64,000 nucleotides of DNA from Rhyzopertha dominica (GCA_025024175.1 QCXZ01000137.1:2046001-2110000); one strand, 5' to 3'. Positions 48,533 to 61,449 are shown, counted from the first letter of the stretch. Notes: generated from the sequence alone by a model not told the origin. Program-made: numbers and translations.

Positions 48533-48934
48533 ATACAGGGTGATTAATTAAGAATGGACAATCTCTGAACTGGGATACTACACACCAAAATACGCTTAGC
48601 ATGCGTTAGGCAAATGTTGCAGGTTTACGAGATACAGGGTGTTCAAAGTTGGAATTTTAATTTGAAATTTCTCAATAATTTTGTGATTTTAAGCAGTATC
48701 GTCTTGAAAATTAGCAACTTTATGGTTTTTTGGCAAAAGAATTACGAATTTAATACTAAATTTAGCACTATTTATACAGGACGTTAGTTACACCCTGTTA
48801 CTTGAGTAAATTACAACATACCTTTTTTGCCTAACGAGTTATGGCTAAAATGACTAGAAAATCTAAAAGGCAGTTCCATTTTCAATAAAATGTATCTTTA
48901 TCAGTTTTTGAGGTATTTGCATTTTAAACATTCA
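48533..48934. repeat. Repeat-like DNA with two TACAGGGTG termini
   Basis: TACAGGGTGATTAATT at 48534 and TACAGGGTGTTCAAAG at 48633 resemble transposon ends repeated elsewhere in the window (279, 53939, 57315). The stretch between and after is non-coding. It may be the decayed end of the mariner that follows or a separate MITE. Confidence 0.35.
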
Positions 48935-50302
48935 GTGTGAAGACTCCTAAGCCACCGTTATTACTTTGACTTTTTTCAAGTAGGCTTGTGTCAGCACATA
49001 TCAATTTTTTGTGTAAAGAAATATTTGACAATTTTACTGTCACTTAGTAAGAGTGTTTATTGTATTTTTTCTAATTTACTTAGTATTATTTGTAGTAATA
49101 ATTTTAAAATAAGAAAATGCCACGACATAATGAATTTTCTAACAGTGAAATGCGTGATATGATTTTTGTTTTTGCTCAGTCAAAGTGTAATGGACTTGGT
49201 GCAGCCAGAAGGTATTTAGAATTATACCCAAGTCAAAGACAACCCAATCACAAACTGTTCAGACGTATTTACATCCGCCTAGGCGAAACAGGGTGTTTTT
49301 GTCGTAAAACCTTAAATGGTGCTACAAAAACTATCAACGTCGATGATGAAGACGAGATTCTAGTTCGTATTTCGGAAAATCCAGATATCAATACTCGTCG
49401 GTTAAGTGCGGCAACAGGAATAAGCCAGTCGTCTATCTGGAGAATTTTAAAGAAAGATAATCTCCATCCATATCACTATAATCCTGTCCAAAATTTGTTA
49501 CCTCAAGATTTACCAGTTCGCCTACAGTTTGCTCAATTTATCCTAGGTAAACAAACCGAAAACCAGGATTTCCTTAATAACCCCCTTTTCACCGATGAGG
49601 CAACGTTTATTAGGTGAGGTGTTTTTAATTGGAAAAACAATCATTTGTGAGACTCCGACAATCCACATCCTCTAAAGGAACGACATTTTCAGCATGAATT
49701 CAAGGTAAATATTTGGTGTGGTGTGATATGTGGTTTTTATTGGTCCTTTTGAACTTCCTCCTAATCTGAATGGGCCGCTCTATTTAAACTTCCTTGAACA
49801 AAATTTAAACACACTACTAGAAGATGTAGAGCCATAAGGCGGAACATGTGGTTTATGCAAGACGGGGCACCGCCACATTTGTTTTCTGGCAGTACGCCAA
49901 TACCTGAATGAACATTTTCCTCTCCGGTGGATTGGGCGTGGCAGTGAATTTTTTTGCCCACCTAGAAGTCCAGATTTCAACCCTCTAGACTTCTCAATAT
50001 GGTCACAAATGAGGGACACGGTTTGCAAGGAAACAATTAATTCCATCGAAGAATTACGACAGGAAATTCAAGAAGCTGCTAATATTATTAAAAATAATCG
50101 ACAAATGTTATTTATTATCTAAAGATCTTTAAGGATATGGCTTACAAAGTGTATTGAAGTGGAAAGCGGTCATTTTGAACATTTACTTTGAAGTTTCGAC
50201 AACAAAATGCACGACGACAGGAGTAAAAGTTTACTACATATTTACACCATCTAGTGACACTCTAGCTGAAATTGATCATGCAGCAACTTGAAGTCTTCAC
50301 AT
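48935..50302 (+). mobile_element. Mariner/IS630-type element, second DUF4817-like family
   Basis: Around the transposase gene, GTGTGAAGACT at 48935-48945 faces its complement AGTCTTCAC at 50292-50300, a possible short terminal repeat. Without a clear target duplication the limits are provisional. It is a different subfamily from copies A and B, judged by protein sequence. Confidence 0.5.
49117..50190 (+). pseudogene. DUF4817/HTH mariner transposase, intact N-terminal half
   Basis: An uninterrupted 166-codon frame starts MPRHNEFSNSEMRDMIFVFA. Residues about 8-60 form the DUF4817-like module (LELYPSQRQPNHKLFRRIYI), 85-130 a second HTH (ENPDINTRRLSAATGISQSS), and FTDEATF at 158-164 carries the first catalytic aspartate (D160). 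A TGA at 49615 ends the frame. Beyond it FNWKNNHL, PHPLKERHFQHEFKVNIWCG, then (shifted) MWFMQDGAPPH (second aspartate, near 49855) and PPRSPDFNPLDFSIW (third, near 49965-50000) are recognisable. The usual C-terminal GHFEHL follows near 50170. So the DDD triad is present but broken by one stop and several frameshifts. Confidence 0.85.
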
Positions 50303-51089
50303 TACCTAAATAAATAAATCGTTTTTTTTTCTAATCATTAAAGCTCTGCTTACTATACAACATTAACACAACCGAGCGGCTAAAGTTTTAAACAAGACGT
50401 AAATGTTTCCCTTGAATACTTTTAAATCTTCTAAGAATGTTTTTTGCCTGAATTCTAAAAAGGGTTCAAATTAAAAAAATTGCTTTGAAGCGTGTCTCGT
50501 TTCCCTACCAATTTAAGCGCAACGGGGCTAGCAACAAAGAGATAAACGTTGCTTCAAGTGCCATTAACGGTTTTCCGTAACAAGACGTTGCCCAATACCT
50601 CGCATTTCTAGCAGGCAATTTTCTCCAGTTGTCCTAGCGGGAAAGCGCACTTCAGGCAGGTAATTGCCCGCATTCTCATGAGTGTTCCCTCGCTCGACTG
50701 CAATCGGGAAAGGAGATACGCGCCCCTGATAAGATTATGAACACAACTAAATTAGATCTTACGGAGATGCTGAATTAGATTACCCAGGTGCGCTGCAGTT
50801 GATTTCCTCAAAGTTGCTACTTTGATGCAGGTAAATTGGTTTAGTGGATGTGGGTCTCGTGAAAATGATGTATAAGATGGGCTCAGGGAAATAAAACGGT
50901 TTTTGCTAAGCGGCAGTATTTCGATGGAAGCGGGATATTTTGTTATACGATGAAAGAAGACTTGGAGTGTGTTTTTAATTAATATGCAAAATTTTGTATG
51001 AAGGCCTTTGAAAGTTTGTAAACAGCTGAAAGAAAAACTTCAACTTCAAAAAATGATGAAAATTTCATACTATCGAAAAACGTAGCTTT
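50303..51089. other. Non-coding; GC-richer block at 50500-50900
   Basis: No gene. The block (for example GTTTTCCGTAACAAGACG and GCAGGTAATTGCCCGC) is unique and GC-richer, like the other candidate regulatory blocks. Confidence 0.25.
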
Positions 51090-52237
51090 CCCAACTAGCA
51101 ACATACTGCTTTATAATGGTCAGGCAAACGTTTATAAAATAGTGTTACTCTTGTAAACATTGTCACAATGTTTATAGAATGCCTAAAGATGCAAAAAGGC
51201 GCATCTTTATAAAACATTTTAGTTATGTGCAGTATACCATAATGGTTTTAGTAGGTGTTATAGAACAGTTTTGTAGATAGTTACAGAAGTGGTATAAATA
51301 TTACTATAAATCAGTTACAAAACGGTTTTATAGTAATTTATTATAAAACAGTTTTATAAATGTTAACGCGTTATCTATTATGCGACAATTCTGTTGCATT
51401 CAGCATCTTCAATGGGATATTTCCGTGTTTAAACTGAATTGGGAGAGAATGATTTATTTCTTAACGATTGGGTAAAGTTGCAATTCATATTCCTCTTCTG
51501 TAAAATAAACCATGTCTTCAGACCTTATCGCATGACATAAAATATGCGTAGTATTAAATTGTAGTCACAGGAAACTACTATCAAACAAAATTTTTAAGCG
51601 CTTCATAAATAATAAGTAGGTATTTCATCAATTTAAAAGGAATATTTACAAAATACAAAAAATCTTTTTAATCGTGTGGCATCTCAAACCTATCTGCACT
51701 GATTATAAACCGCATTTTTTAATCATTTTTGTTAGAAACATAACTTTTGTACATTACTTTTTTGTAAAAAAATATGGCGGCCATATATGTGCTTATAATC
51801 ATGATAATAATATAGCTTCCTCTTTATAAAACACGATTATCAGAGAAGAAATTTCTATATAGAAATTGTTTTTTACACGTATCAAATCAAGACTAAATAT
51901 AATAGTTTTATAGGTGTTCACAAGATGACGATTGAGTGTTGAATAAAACATATTTAAATCTTTAAAAAATAATTTGACTCTACTGGGAAATTGTTCTATA
52001 AAAGTTGTGTAAACCTTTATACAATGAGTATACAAGTAAAACGGTGCTCAACACTGTTTTATAATTTTCCTGTGAAAACGTTCCTAACACTAAACTATAT
52101 AACAATTTGATGTTCTAAAGCTGAGTTACTCGTAAGGGAAAATCTTATAAAATGAAATAGACGTCGAGGAACTATAATAAAACAACTATAAACCAAATAT
52201 GCTATTTGGAAACTATAAAATAAATTTGCTTGTTGGG
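51090..52237. mobile_element. TIR-bounded non-coding element dense in TATAAAA motifs
   Basis: CCCAACTAGCAACAT at 51090 and ATTTGCTTGTTGGG ending at 52237 form an inverted pair (CCCAAC-A/T-AGCAA). The ~300 bp next to each end contain over a dozen direct and inverted TATAAAAC / GTTTTATA words (for example TTATAAAACAGTTTTATAAA near 51342). The centre is AT-rich without open frames. Ends plus subterminal repeats suggest a non-autonomous DNA transposon. No target duplication was found, so the superfamily is open. Confidence 0.5.
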
Positions 52238-53922
52238 TTCGCACTTGATCTTATTTCAGTTTAACTTCAACGCGTTTCTTTTCCGTCCTGCTTCCCACCT
52301 TGCTTATTTGGTCTATGGGTTGAACTTAAAATTAAAAACATTGTACATTATCATTTACGTGGTATTTCTTTCTCTGTACTATATACAAGACAGCGTTTTG
52401 AAATAAAATATTGTTATTGTGATATTCTTCACTACCCTATCTTTATTGTAAAAAAGAACCAAGTAAACAAACAAATAAATTATTAATTGACAGATAATTT
52501 AACAAAGCTTATATATTTGTAAATGGTACAAAACGTCCTTCATATGGAAATCTTAGATTAACTATATAATGACGTGTAAAAAAAATTCGATAGTCACCAA
52601 ACTGATTCAACACATACACACCCCACGTACACTTCACGGAGTATTTCAAAATGACTTTATACCCCTTCGTCTTTTTTAAAGTATTCCATACTTTTAGGAA
52701 CGCCTGTCATCAAATCGTTTTTTCTTTTTTTATTCCTCAACAGGTGGTAAGCTGCCGTTTTGTCAATTTTTTTCCACTATAGATATCTAAGCATTTTGAA
52801 CAATTTCCTTAACGTCAGTTGATAAATGGTGCTATAATTTTAATAGTTATTTATTGTCTAAGTGTTTCAGATAGCATTTTATCCATGCAAGAACGTTTAG
52901 ACGCGAAAGCGAAGCTTGCACGTTCAATTTTCTCAAGTCTATAAAACTCGACTAAAATACGAAAGCGTTACTACGTTTTATCCATAATCACGAACATTTA
53001 GAACTAAAATCGCCGAAATTTTGTCTGATTTAATTTTAAAAAATTGACATTTAGCTCTGGCAGCGGCTATAACCCCAAATATAGAAATTAACTAAAGAAT
53101 ATCGGTGTAGAACTGTGGCTATTTATTTTCGATTGTTCCTTTGTCCCTTCAAGAGTTGATTCATGTTTGAATCTGGCAAATGCAGAAAGCTTTAGGAAAT
53201 AAATTAACGGGATAGATTTAGAACGTGTTGTAGACCCTCAAATTCGTCGACGAAGAACTCATGTTCCTCCAATATGAATTTATCAGCTGTGAAGATCGGA
53301 ATGCGTCGTCGCCTTCAAACAGCTTCCCGGTAGCAGGATGCGGGGTATGTTGACAAAGTCTCAAGTGGCGCCGCCAGAACGTGGGAAACCCACCCCCTCA
53401 ACACCGAACCATCGAATTCAATTAATCCCGGCCAATTTAAGAGAGTTCCTGGTTGCCCGGGGCGAATGCACCTAAACGCAATGTCAAAACATTCTCTTGC
53501 GCAACCGATTCCGATAATGATGGATCTATTAAGTGTGTATACACAGATTTGAATAAATAAATAAACAAATAAATAAATAAGCTAACAGGATGCTAGGAAA
53601 TTAGTGATAATAGCTTATGTAAGGAGCTACCGGCCGGGAGCACGAGTTCGGTGGATAATTTAGTCGATTCTCAATTAATGGCTGAATGCAGCTTAAATGT
53701 TGCTAATGGAGAGAAAGTACCAGGCTGATGGTTGGTCTGTAATATAATGCGGGTACATTTATCTATCGGTTGGTTAGAACGGAGCAAACTAACTTTCGCT
53801 ATACTGCGTTGATACCATTGCTGCTTTTCTGCTTCAAGCTATCCTTTATCTTTTCAGTAATTCAGTAATTTTGTAGGTCGTTCGATTTGACAACAATTTT
53901 TGTTGTAAAGCGGTGTTTTGGT
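52238..53922. other. Non-coding; GC-richer block at 53280-53490
   Basis: No gene recognised. The block has TTCAATTAATCCCGGCC and GCCCGGGGCGAATGC. A short AAAT-type simple repeat lies at 53550-53580. Confidence 0.25.
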
Positions 53923-53939
53923 AAAATGAACACCCTGTA
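53923..53939 (-). repeat. Transposon-terminus-like 17-mer, copy 2
   Basis: AAAATGAACACCCTGTA here is identical to 263-279. Its complement begins TACAGGGTGTTCA, as at 48633. This is a likely solo end of a mariner-like repeat; no body is visible. Confidence 0.4.
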
Positions 53940-53994
53940 TAAATTACTGAATCTTTGTACTAATAGCCTCTAAAGGTATTTATCTCGTTGCTAC

Positions 53995-54115
53995 TGTCTC
54001 ATAAGTTTCTTGGTCTTTCCAGATCTCTTTTTCCATAAATTTCGTCCAGTACGTTTGATTCTCCAGTCTCTTTTCGTTCATTCTTACTAAGTGCCAAAGT
54101 AACCTATACATACAC
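53995..54115 (-). pseudogene. LINE C-terminal scrap
   Basis: The minus strand reads LLWHLVRMNEKRLENQTY followed by a basic stretch and KDQETYE, similar to the RFGNLVRMNE segment at 30505-30875. It is short and stop-containing; the assignment depends on the VRMNE block. Confidence 0.35.
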
Positions 54116-57100
54116 TACTTCTGATGTCTGTCAAGCTAATTCAGCTTCTAGCTTTTCTAGATTATTCCTTAACTAAATTTGCCACTTCTCAGGTCTTAAC
54201 CTGTGCTATCTGCAACCTGTTTCCCAGTCTGTTTTTAAATATCCAGCTATAGACTAGAAGTCGAAATTGGTTAAATGATAGAGAGCGATTATTGATTGTT
54301 GATCAATCAATTTTAAGTTTCAGTACCAAAAGTATTGTATAATAGTCAGGGATAATATAGAAATACCTAAAAACACTTGTTTCTCATGTTAAATTTTGGT
54401 ACTGGTGCATGTTTGATATTATCTTCATTTTACAGGAAACTAACATGACCTAAGACAAACTCATTACATACTTACCTATACAAATTTCAGTTAAGCCGTT
54501 TTATTACTAAATTTTTCGATGCTTTTTAAAATGTTTTTCAAATTGCTTTTGGTAATAGCTTTCCAAATTACATAGAAGAAAAGTTGTACTTAATGACAAA
54601 AAAATAAGAATTCTTTGAACACAAACTTTTATAATAAAATAACAGTTAATATCAGGTACGTTTTTAGCTTCAGCTGCTTGTCTTTTCTACCGTTTTGTGC
54701 TTAGTGAAGAAAAATTTTATTTAAATAATCCAGGCGAGTGTAATTTTTCATACAATGATCGCGATCATGAATCATCAGTTATGTTCAACAAATAGGGGTA
54801 TCTGTTTTGATTAAAGGTAAGAACATTAGGAACAATTTTATAAATATGTATAGAAATACAGACCTTGTTTCAACAGATGCTTCGTTAGCTAATTATCCAT
54901 TGTAATATAAATACGCTGCCTCAATAGTCAATTCCAAATCATTACAGTTTTGTAATAAATTGTCAAAAATAAATTGTTTCGAAATGTAAAGGATACACAA
55001 AACTTCAATGACCAAAATTAAAAATTTTAAATGATTCCTGTAATTTAGGTTGCTTTGTACTCATTTTCTTGCTTGATCGTTAATTAACCTATTTCAGTTA
55101 ATTATATTAATTTAAAACAGACCTATTTTTCCATTCCTAATCCATAAATAACATGTCCTAACTAACTGACTGACTAAAAAAGGATTTTTGAAAACTGAAC
55201 TCCTTTAAAGTATAGTTGATTCTATCTGCAATATTTTTGGGGATATTTGTGATGATCTTTTATTTTCAGATCTTAATACTATTTCGGAGCCAAAAAGATT
55301 TAGGCCTTGATAATTGTTTTACAGCAGTTGGACACTGAATATTTCCAAATACTACTCAGGTACTTTTCTTTATATAACAATCATTTACACAATAATTAGT
55401 TAATAATTATTTCAAGTATTTTTAGGGATAGAGATTTGGATCAAGGAACCATAACTAGAAATGGAAAATCGATCAAGTAAGATACTATTTGATAGCTTAG
55501 TAAATTCCCAACCGCTTAGGCCATCAGATATGCAATATTGACAAAGCAACCACATATTTAATAACAAATTATTCCATCCCGGCCTTGTGTAAACCAAGAG
55601 GTGCTAAAAGTATATTAATTATAATTCGCCATCAATATAGCCGCAGCCATTTCCTTGTTATCATACAACTTCTTCCTTATTACGAGCCTAAAATGGACGC
55701 TCCGCTTATCGGTGCCACTCATAATTTCTTCCAACAACTTAATGATCGAACATGGCGTTATAAGAGGCATCCGGGAACACCAATACATCTTGATTTATGG
55801 TATCGCGGCTAACGGGCAAATGCATATTAATTTTCGAAATGCTTATTAGTGAACGTGTTAAGTCGGAAGATTGCCAAACAGGCGAAGTCGTTTTTCTTGT
55901 ACGTGCCTCCGTAAATGGACATCAAAAGCGTTAAGTTATCGGATCCGGGGCACCATCGATTAATTTTAGAGGACCAGAATTGAGAAGGTATGCAGAAACT
56001 TCAAACGCAAGGGGAATGGTCTCGTTTTGGACAAAAGCAGGCAGTGCTAGTTCCGAAATGACAATATGGACCCACTAAAAATCTGAAAACAGTTTAATAA
56101 TAATGAAGTGAACCAAAAGTTGACCTCACTCTCCCAGCTCTGCGAGATGATATTATGGAAAATAGTCGTTTTACATTTCAACAAGTGGTACCAGATATGG
56201 TCGTGAATGTGAATAGTAACTTTCAGGAAAAGTTTCATCTGTGTTTGCAAGAAAATGACGATCATTTCGAAGGCTATTTTTTTGTTTATACGATTTAGTC
56301 AAATTTTGTTATTTTATTGTTATCCTTTTAATAATATGAGATAATTTAATTAAAGTTAAGCCTCTCCACAGTGGTATATTCTGACTGGCAAGCTGGTACG
56401 TCTACCTGATGGGTCCTAAAAGGACTAAATGAATTTACTTCTTCTACAAACTGATAGAAGACATAAAAGACATAGAAAAAAAACATAAAAACGATAGATA
56501 TCGTATGAAAGCAATTTTAAATCTGCCTCTTGTCACCTAAATATATTGATATCATTCTATTAAAAAAAATTAGGTTACCCGTGTTTGTTTTTGTGCAGAC
56601 TCCAATCTGTTTTTTCATAACAATCGCTGAAGAGAAAGCATTCAAAACTTAGTGGTAAAATACTATTTTTTATATCAGACTGCGAAAGCCACACTCCTAT
56701 CTTTCTTTAGCTTACAATATATTCAAAATTTCTTAACCACTGGAAACGTAAAACTTTTTGAACAAAAGGACAAATAACGCCAAAATGACTGGTTTATTAA
56801 TAAATGGCATCAGAATTAAATACGGAATGCAAAAAATTACTTGTGTTTTGATTAACGTAGGAGGTACAGAACAAACACGGTCGAGTAGGACTATAAATAC
56901 ATGACTTGACTAACTTTAGCAACACGGTTAAAAATTCACGAGCGCAGATCTGCCTATAGTAAATAGTGTGCTGTGTAAATCGACGTCATAACAGAATTAC
57001 GCGTATTCACCAAAAATTGTAATTACTCATTTGTTTGTCGATTAGTTTCTCATAGCCAAAATGGGAAAGCCACATCCTTAAAACATCAATGAACTCAATC

Positions 57101-57314
57101 AAAAACAAACAGCTTATTTTCAAACCATATACGTGTACCCGGCGTAACTGGTAATGAGAAATTCAAACAATTGTCTGTCCGTGCAAATATCGGTTACGGA
57201 TTCATACCGATTTACATAATTTTGAGGCAAAACGCCTTTGTGTCTTTTTTTGTCGAATTGGTTGTAAAAGATTGCGAATATTGAAAAGAAATTAGGTACA
57301 TCTACTCACGCTTA
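54116..57314. other. Non-coding stretch
   Basis: No gene recognised. Opposed short open frames at 55412-55849 and 56047-56265 lack domains. A slightly GC-richer patch at 55800-56000 includes CATATTAATTTTCG and CTTATTAGTGAACG. Confidence 0.35.
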
Positions 57315-60000
57315 TACAGGGTGTCTTTAATAGCTGTTGTATAGTTACAATATTCGACTGGGGGAATTAAAATTTGCTTTCATATTCGTTAATACAATAA
57401 TATGACGACTTTTTTGAGCCGCGGCGTATTTTATTTTTAAATAAAATTTCTTATTCTCCAACGTATTTTACTTAGTAAAACCTGATAGGAGTTGATTTGA
57501 GCAGCCATTTCTTAACCTGGAATAAAATATATTCGTAGCAAAATGTAATGTTTTTAGTGACAGTCACACTTTTTTATTATGACAAGATCCGACGACCTAT
57601 AAATTTCATTGGAAACTACTCTCTATACATCAGCAGCTTTTCCCTGCCGTCAAAATAGAAGAAAACTGTCACACTCCAACCTACAAAGGTGCCAATAACC
57701 TTTTTCGGTTTACAATTTGAATACAATGCGCTAGCAGATCGACATATTTGCTTAACCCACTCTTATTCAAACATCCAGTATCGCTTCATAACATATTAGA
57801 TTCCGTGTTTATTTGAACGGTAGATAGTGGAAAGCCACTTCATCTAGGTATCGAATTTTTCGAGATTTTCGTAACTCGGAGCGGTGCAGTACTTTGAACC
57901 CGTTACCTGGCACACCATAAATCATAAAGAGACGAACAACGAGATCTTATCGAAACAACAATAAAGATAGTGCGCTGTTAGTTGGACACACCTCTACCAA
58001 CATTGATATCTGGTGCTGCGATGCACGAATTAATTGCTGGAGAAACGTAATTACACGGGTTAGGTTGTAGTTGCTGAACATTTGGAAATATGGCTGATGA
58101 AAGGTACATTTCGTCTTATTTAGGCCGAGCTTCCAATTTGGGAAATTACAATCTAGAAATCGTGACGGTTGCTCCGATACATAAATGGTCAGGCGCTAAT
58201 TCAGTAATTTTCAAGTAACAGGGTTTATCGCCTCATAAGGAAGTTTCTGAATTATACTGATCAATATCACACTAAAGGGAACGACTTACATATCCAGAAG
58301 TTACAATTATATTTGAGTATTGGTATGTACTGAATATTTGCGCAATATAACATATACTTTATTCTGTAGTAATCATTTTTCTAGTTCGATATCACAAGAA
58401 TGTACATCTAGATATTTCATAACGAGAGCTTTCCATTTTCAGAGTAAAAATTGCTACCTCCTTAGAAACAGAAAAAAATGTCTACTAAAGTCCTAGCTCA
58501 TTTTTGAGGATATTTTTGGATTTTATATAGCTCAAAATGTATTTTTAAATTCCCCGAACGCCTTAACGCATTTCTGATGGTGCTTTTGGATTTTGTAGCT
58601 CAAAATATATTGACATTTAGTTCTAAAGTCCAATCTTTGAAAGTATCAGGAAATCCTGAGTATAGGTACCGTCAGGATGAAAATTCAGTGAAATAATTAT
58701 TTACCTCAGATTCTGCCAAGCATCGGTTTTTTTTAATTAATTTTGACCTCCTGAATTCAGATTTGGACAATTAACGGTCAGCCATGACGACCTGCGGTCA
58801 AAAGTAAGAAAGAACGCTCAATTTTATTGTTGGAGTAGCTGTTTTTAAAAAGCTATGTCGTTAGATGCCAAAGTTACAGGCATCTTCCCGAACCTCTGTG
58901 TTTTACGAGCAATAAAAATGGCAAAAATCCCTAAAGTTCTAGCTCACTTCTGAGGATATTTTTGCATTTTGAATTCTGGATGCAGTGTTTTTGAGATAAG
59001 TGAGTTATTTAGGGGCATGATATCTATGTAACGTGTTCAGTTTGGCGCGTGTTGGCAGTTTTATATTTTTGACATTGGTTATGCCAAATTTTTGTTATAG
59101 TGATAGATAATATGTAAATTTTCTCAGCAATATACTTTCATTTTGCAAACAAAGACACGTATGGGATTTATATTATGTTTGTGTTTGTTTAATAACTATT
59201 TAGTAATCATTTCTCTCTATCCGTTAAATTATAAATTGGTGGTAGTTAACCTATTGTAATTTTTGTGGATAATGGATGGGTCTAACTGTTCAAGACGGGC
59301 ATTATGTATCTAAAAGGCGTGCTAAAAGGGCAATTGGGACTTCTATCTAGTTCATTAGTGAAATTTACTGACGAATATAATATATTTATTTTTTGTGTAA
59401 AACCATTAATATTAATGTTACCGTCTGATATGGCAAAAAATCGTCACCTAATTAAATCAGAAAGGTAAAAAGGGGTTTCCCATTGCCAATACAATTTTTT
59501 TGTTATAAAAGTTTAAGTATTTCGGAACTCTATAGAGTTTATTTTGCTCCAGAAATCTTCAAAAAGTTCTAAAATTTGAGGGACCGTACCGGCTCATTCG
59601 ACATCAAAAGTCTGTCATTGTGTGTAATTTCAAATGTTGTTAATTTAATTACTAAATCTAAGGAATTTTTGACAGAACAATCCTAATTTAACGTCAATTT
59701 ACTGAATTCATTAACCAATCAGTTTACTAATTGCTACCTAATTAGCATACTTTGGACAGTTGCAGTTTATTACTAGATAATCATCTTAAATACAAATTAA
59801 AGNAAAAAAGTCTCCTGATATCCCATGGCTATATTTTCCCAAAAAATCCTTAACCAGAAAATAAATATCTCCTTAAATCTTAACAGTAAAGTCATAAATA
59901 TAATAGAAACAAATTACTTTTTCCGCACTACACAATTATGTATGTATATTTACGTAATATTTGACTGTTTTTGCTGTTTTAACTTAGTTATACTCCTGAA
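57315..60000. other. Non-coding stretch with diverged repeats
   Basis: It begins with a TACAGGGTG-type motif at 57315. Between 58474 and 58985 a module (CTAAAGT-C/T-CTAGCTCA, GAGGATATTTTTG, AGCTCAAAAT) occurs in two to three diverged copies. No coding sequence recognised. Confidence 0.35.
58474..58985 (+). repeat. Diverged direct repeats
   Basis: 58489-58536 and 58938-58980 share CTAGCTCA-TT-GAGGATATTTTTG-ATTTT with scattered changes. TTTTGGATTTTGTAGCTCAAAAT at 58584 partly repeats 58514-58536. The origin is not recognised. Confidence 0.5.
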
Positions 60001-60052
60001 GCCACTGAAGAAGCGCGCATAGCGGTTGAAATGTTGGCATTTGGCTTTGCCA
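60001..60052 (+). ncRNA. Hammerhead-ribozyme-like motif, copy 2 (core kept)
   Basis: In order: GCCA, CTGAAGA (a full hammerhead CTGANGA core), a short stem CGC-GCATA-GCG, GAAA, TGT, and TGGC pairing with GCCA, followed by ATTTGGCTTTGCCA. The layout is that of a type I hammerhead with minimal stem III. Compared with 31646-31698 the last 31 bases differ at three positions. Stem II changes from CGC/GCG to GCC/GGC, keeping pairing. No coding element adjoins. Confidence 0.45.
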
Positions 60053-61449
60053 TTTACAGACAAGTATCCCACTTTTAATACCTAACGTCTTCATCAAACT
60101 CTTCGCCGGGGGCACGACCCCCCACAGCTGGCGATAAGCCTGTTATTTGATTCCCCGATATCCAATTATCGATCGCCAGCGTAAGCGACGAACAACACAA
60201 TTNTNAAGGAGCTCCCTCATCAAGTAAACGGTTCAATTAACTTTGCCCGATAACCATGGTGGTTGACGATAAGCCGGAATGGACGGACCAATTAAAATCA
60301 TCCCGTTGCCGGACGTGTCCGAAATTTATGGACTTTTGGGGGTAGTTTTACGAAAGTTAATTTGACAGTTGGGCTGTTATTTCTGCGTCTTGTAATTTAT
60401 TTTGAGGCGGGTAATTACCGTACCGCGGAGATAATGGCTGTATTTGGGAGAGGGCTGGAGGATTTTTATTAAATGCCGTGTTTAAGACGAAATTGTTATG
60501 GGTTTTGGACCGCACACACCCCACACTAACCGGCGGACGGCCTCGCGAAAAGAAGCAAAACTGTGCTTCACGTACATTGCAATTGGAACCTTTACTGTGT
60601 TTTAACAAAGTTATGTCTTTGCATTCAGTTCAGTACCCTGTTAAATTTTGGAATTTGTAAACAGTCAAATAATTTTATTATTTTGAAAGATACGAAAAAA
60701 TCAAAGGCATTTTTTATACAGAATTTTAAATTTAATTTGACCAAATAGATAAACAAATAAGAACTTCATTTGTTTCTGAGATATGACACAAAGTTATTTT
60801 TTTAAGAGCAGTCGTATGTGGCTTTTACAGATTCTGATTTGCTACTTTTTGAGCTTCCAGAATTTATAAGTTAGCTTATAAAATTATGATACACAACTGA
60901 GAAACTCAGAGCTTCCCGTTTTTCAAATTATGTGGCTAAAGTATCAAGCAACGATCTATGAGACTGACTTATGCAGAGGGTTTTACAGCTTGATGGTCGG
61001 CCGTGCTAAACTATTGCGATTAGTGGCGCACTTCAAACTTCCTAAATGGGCCGTATTCAAAAAAATCTTGTTGGCTAAAATTTTAACTTTTCCACTATAA
61101 ATTTTTGAAATTTGTTAGTTGTGATAATTTAGCAATCAATAAAACATAGAAGCCTTTATAACAAATTTTATTTAATGCAGACTTGATGCTAACTGGCGCG
61201 ACCCGCGATCTATTTTTATGTGATACTTTATTGGGTTTAAATTTTGCGATGTATAAAATAAAAGCCTTTGCATGTCATAACGAATTTATACAAATTTAAT
61301 ATAAAAACATACAAATTAGTAAGTAAAAAATTATTTACATTTGTTAGAAAAAATTTACAATAGTGCACAATAAAATTTATACACGCTATCGATTATATTC
61401 ATTACAGTTTGTTAATAAGCACATTACAAGAGTCACAAACTAAAAAAAA
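60053..61449. other. Non-coding; GC-richer block at 60100-60560
   Basis: The block contains TTCAATTAACTTTGCCC, GACCAATTAAAATC and ATTATCGATCGCC and is among the most enhancer-like by eye. Open frames through it on both strands (60357-60748) overlap and lack domains. The remainder to 61449 is AT-rich and empty. Confidence 0.3.
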
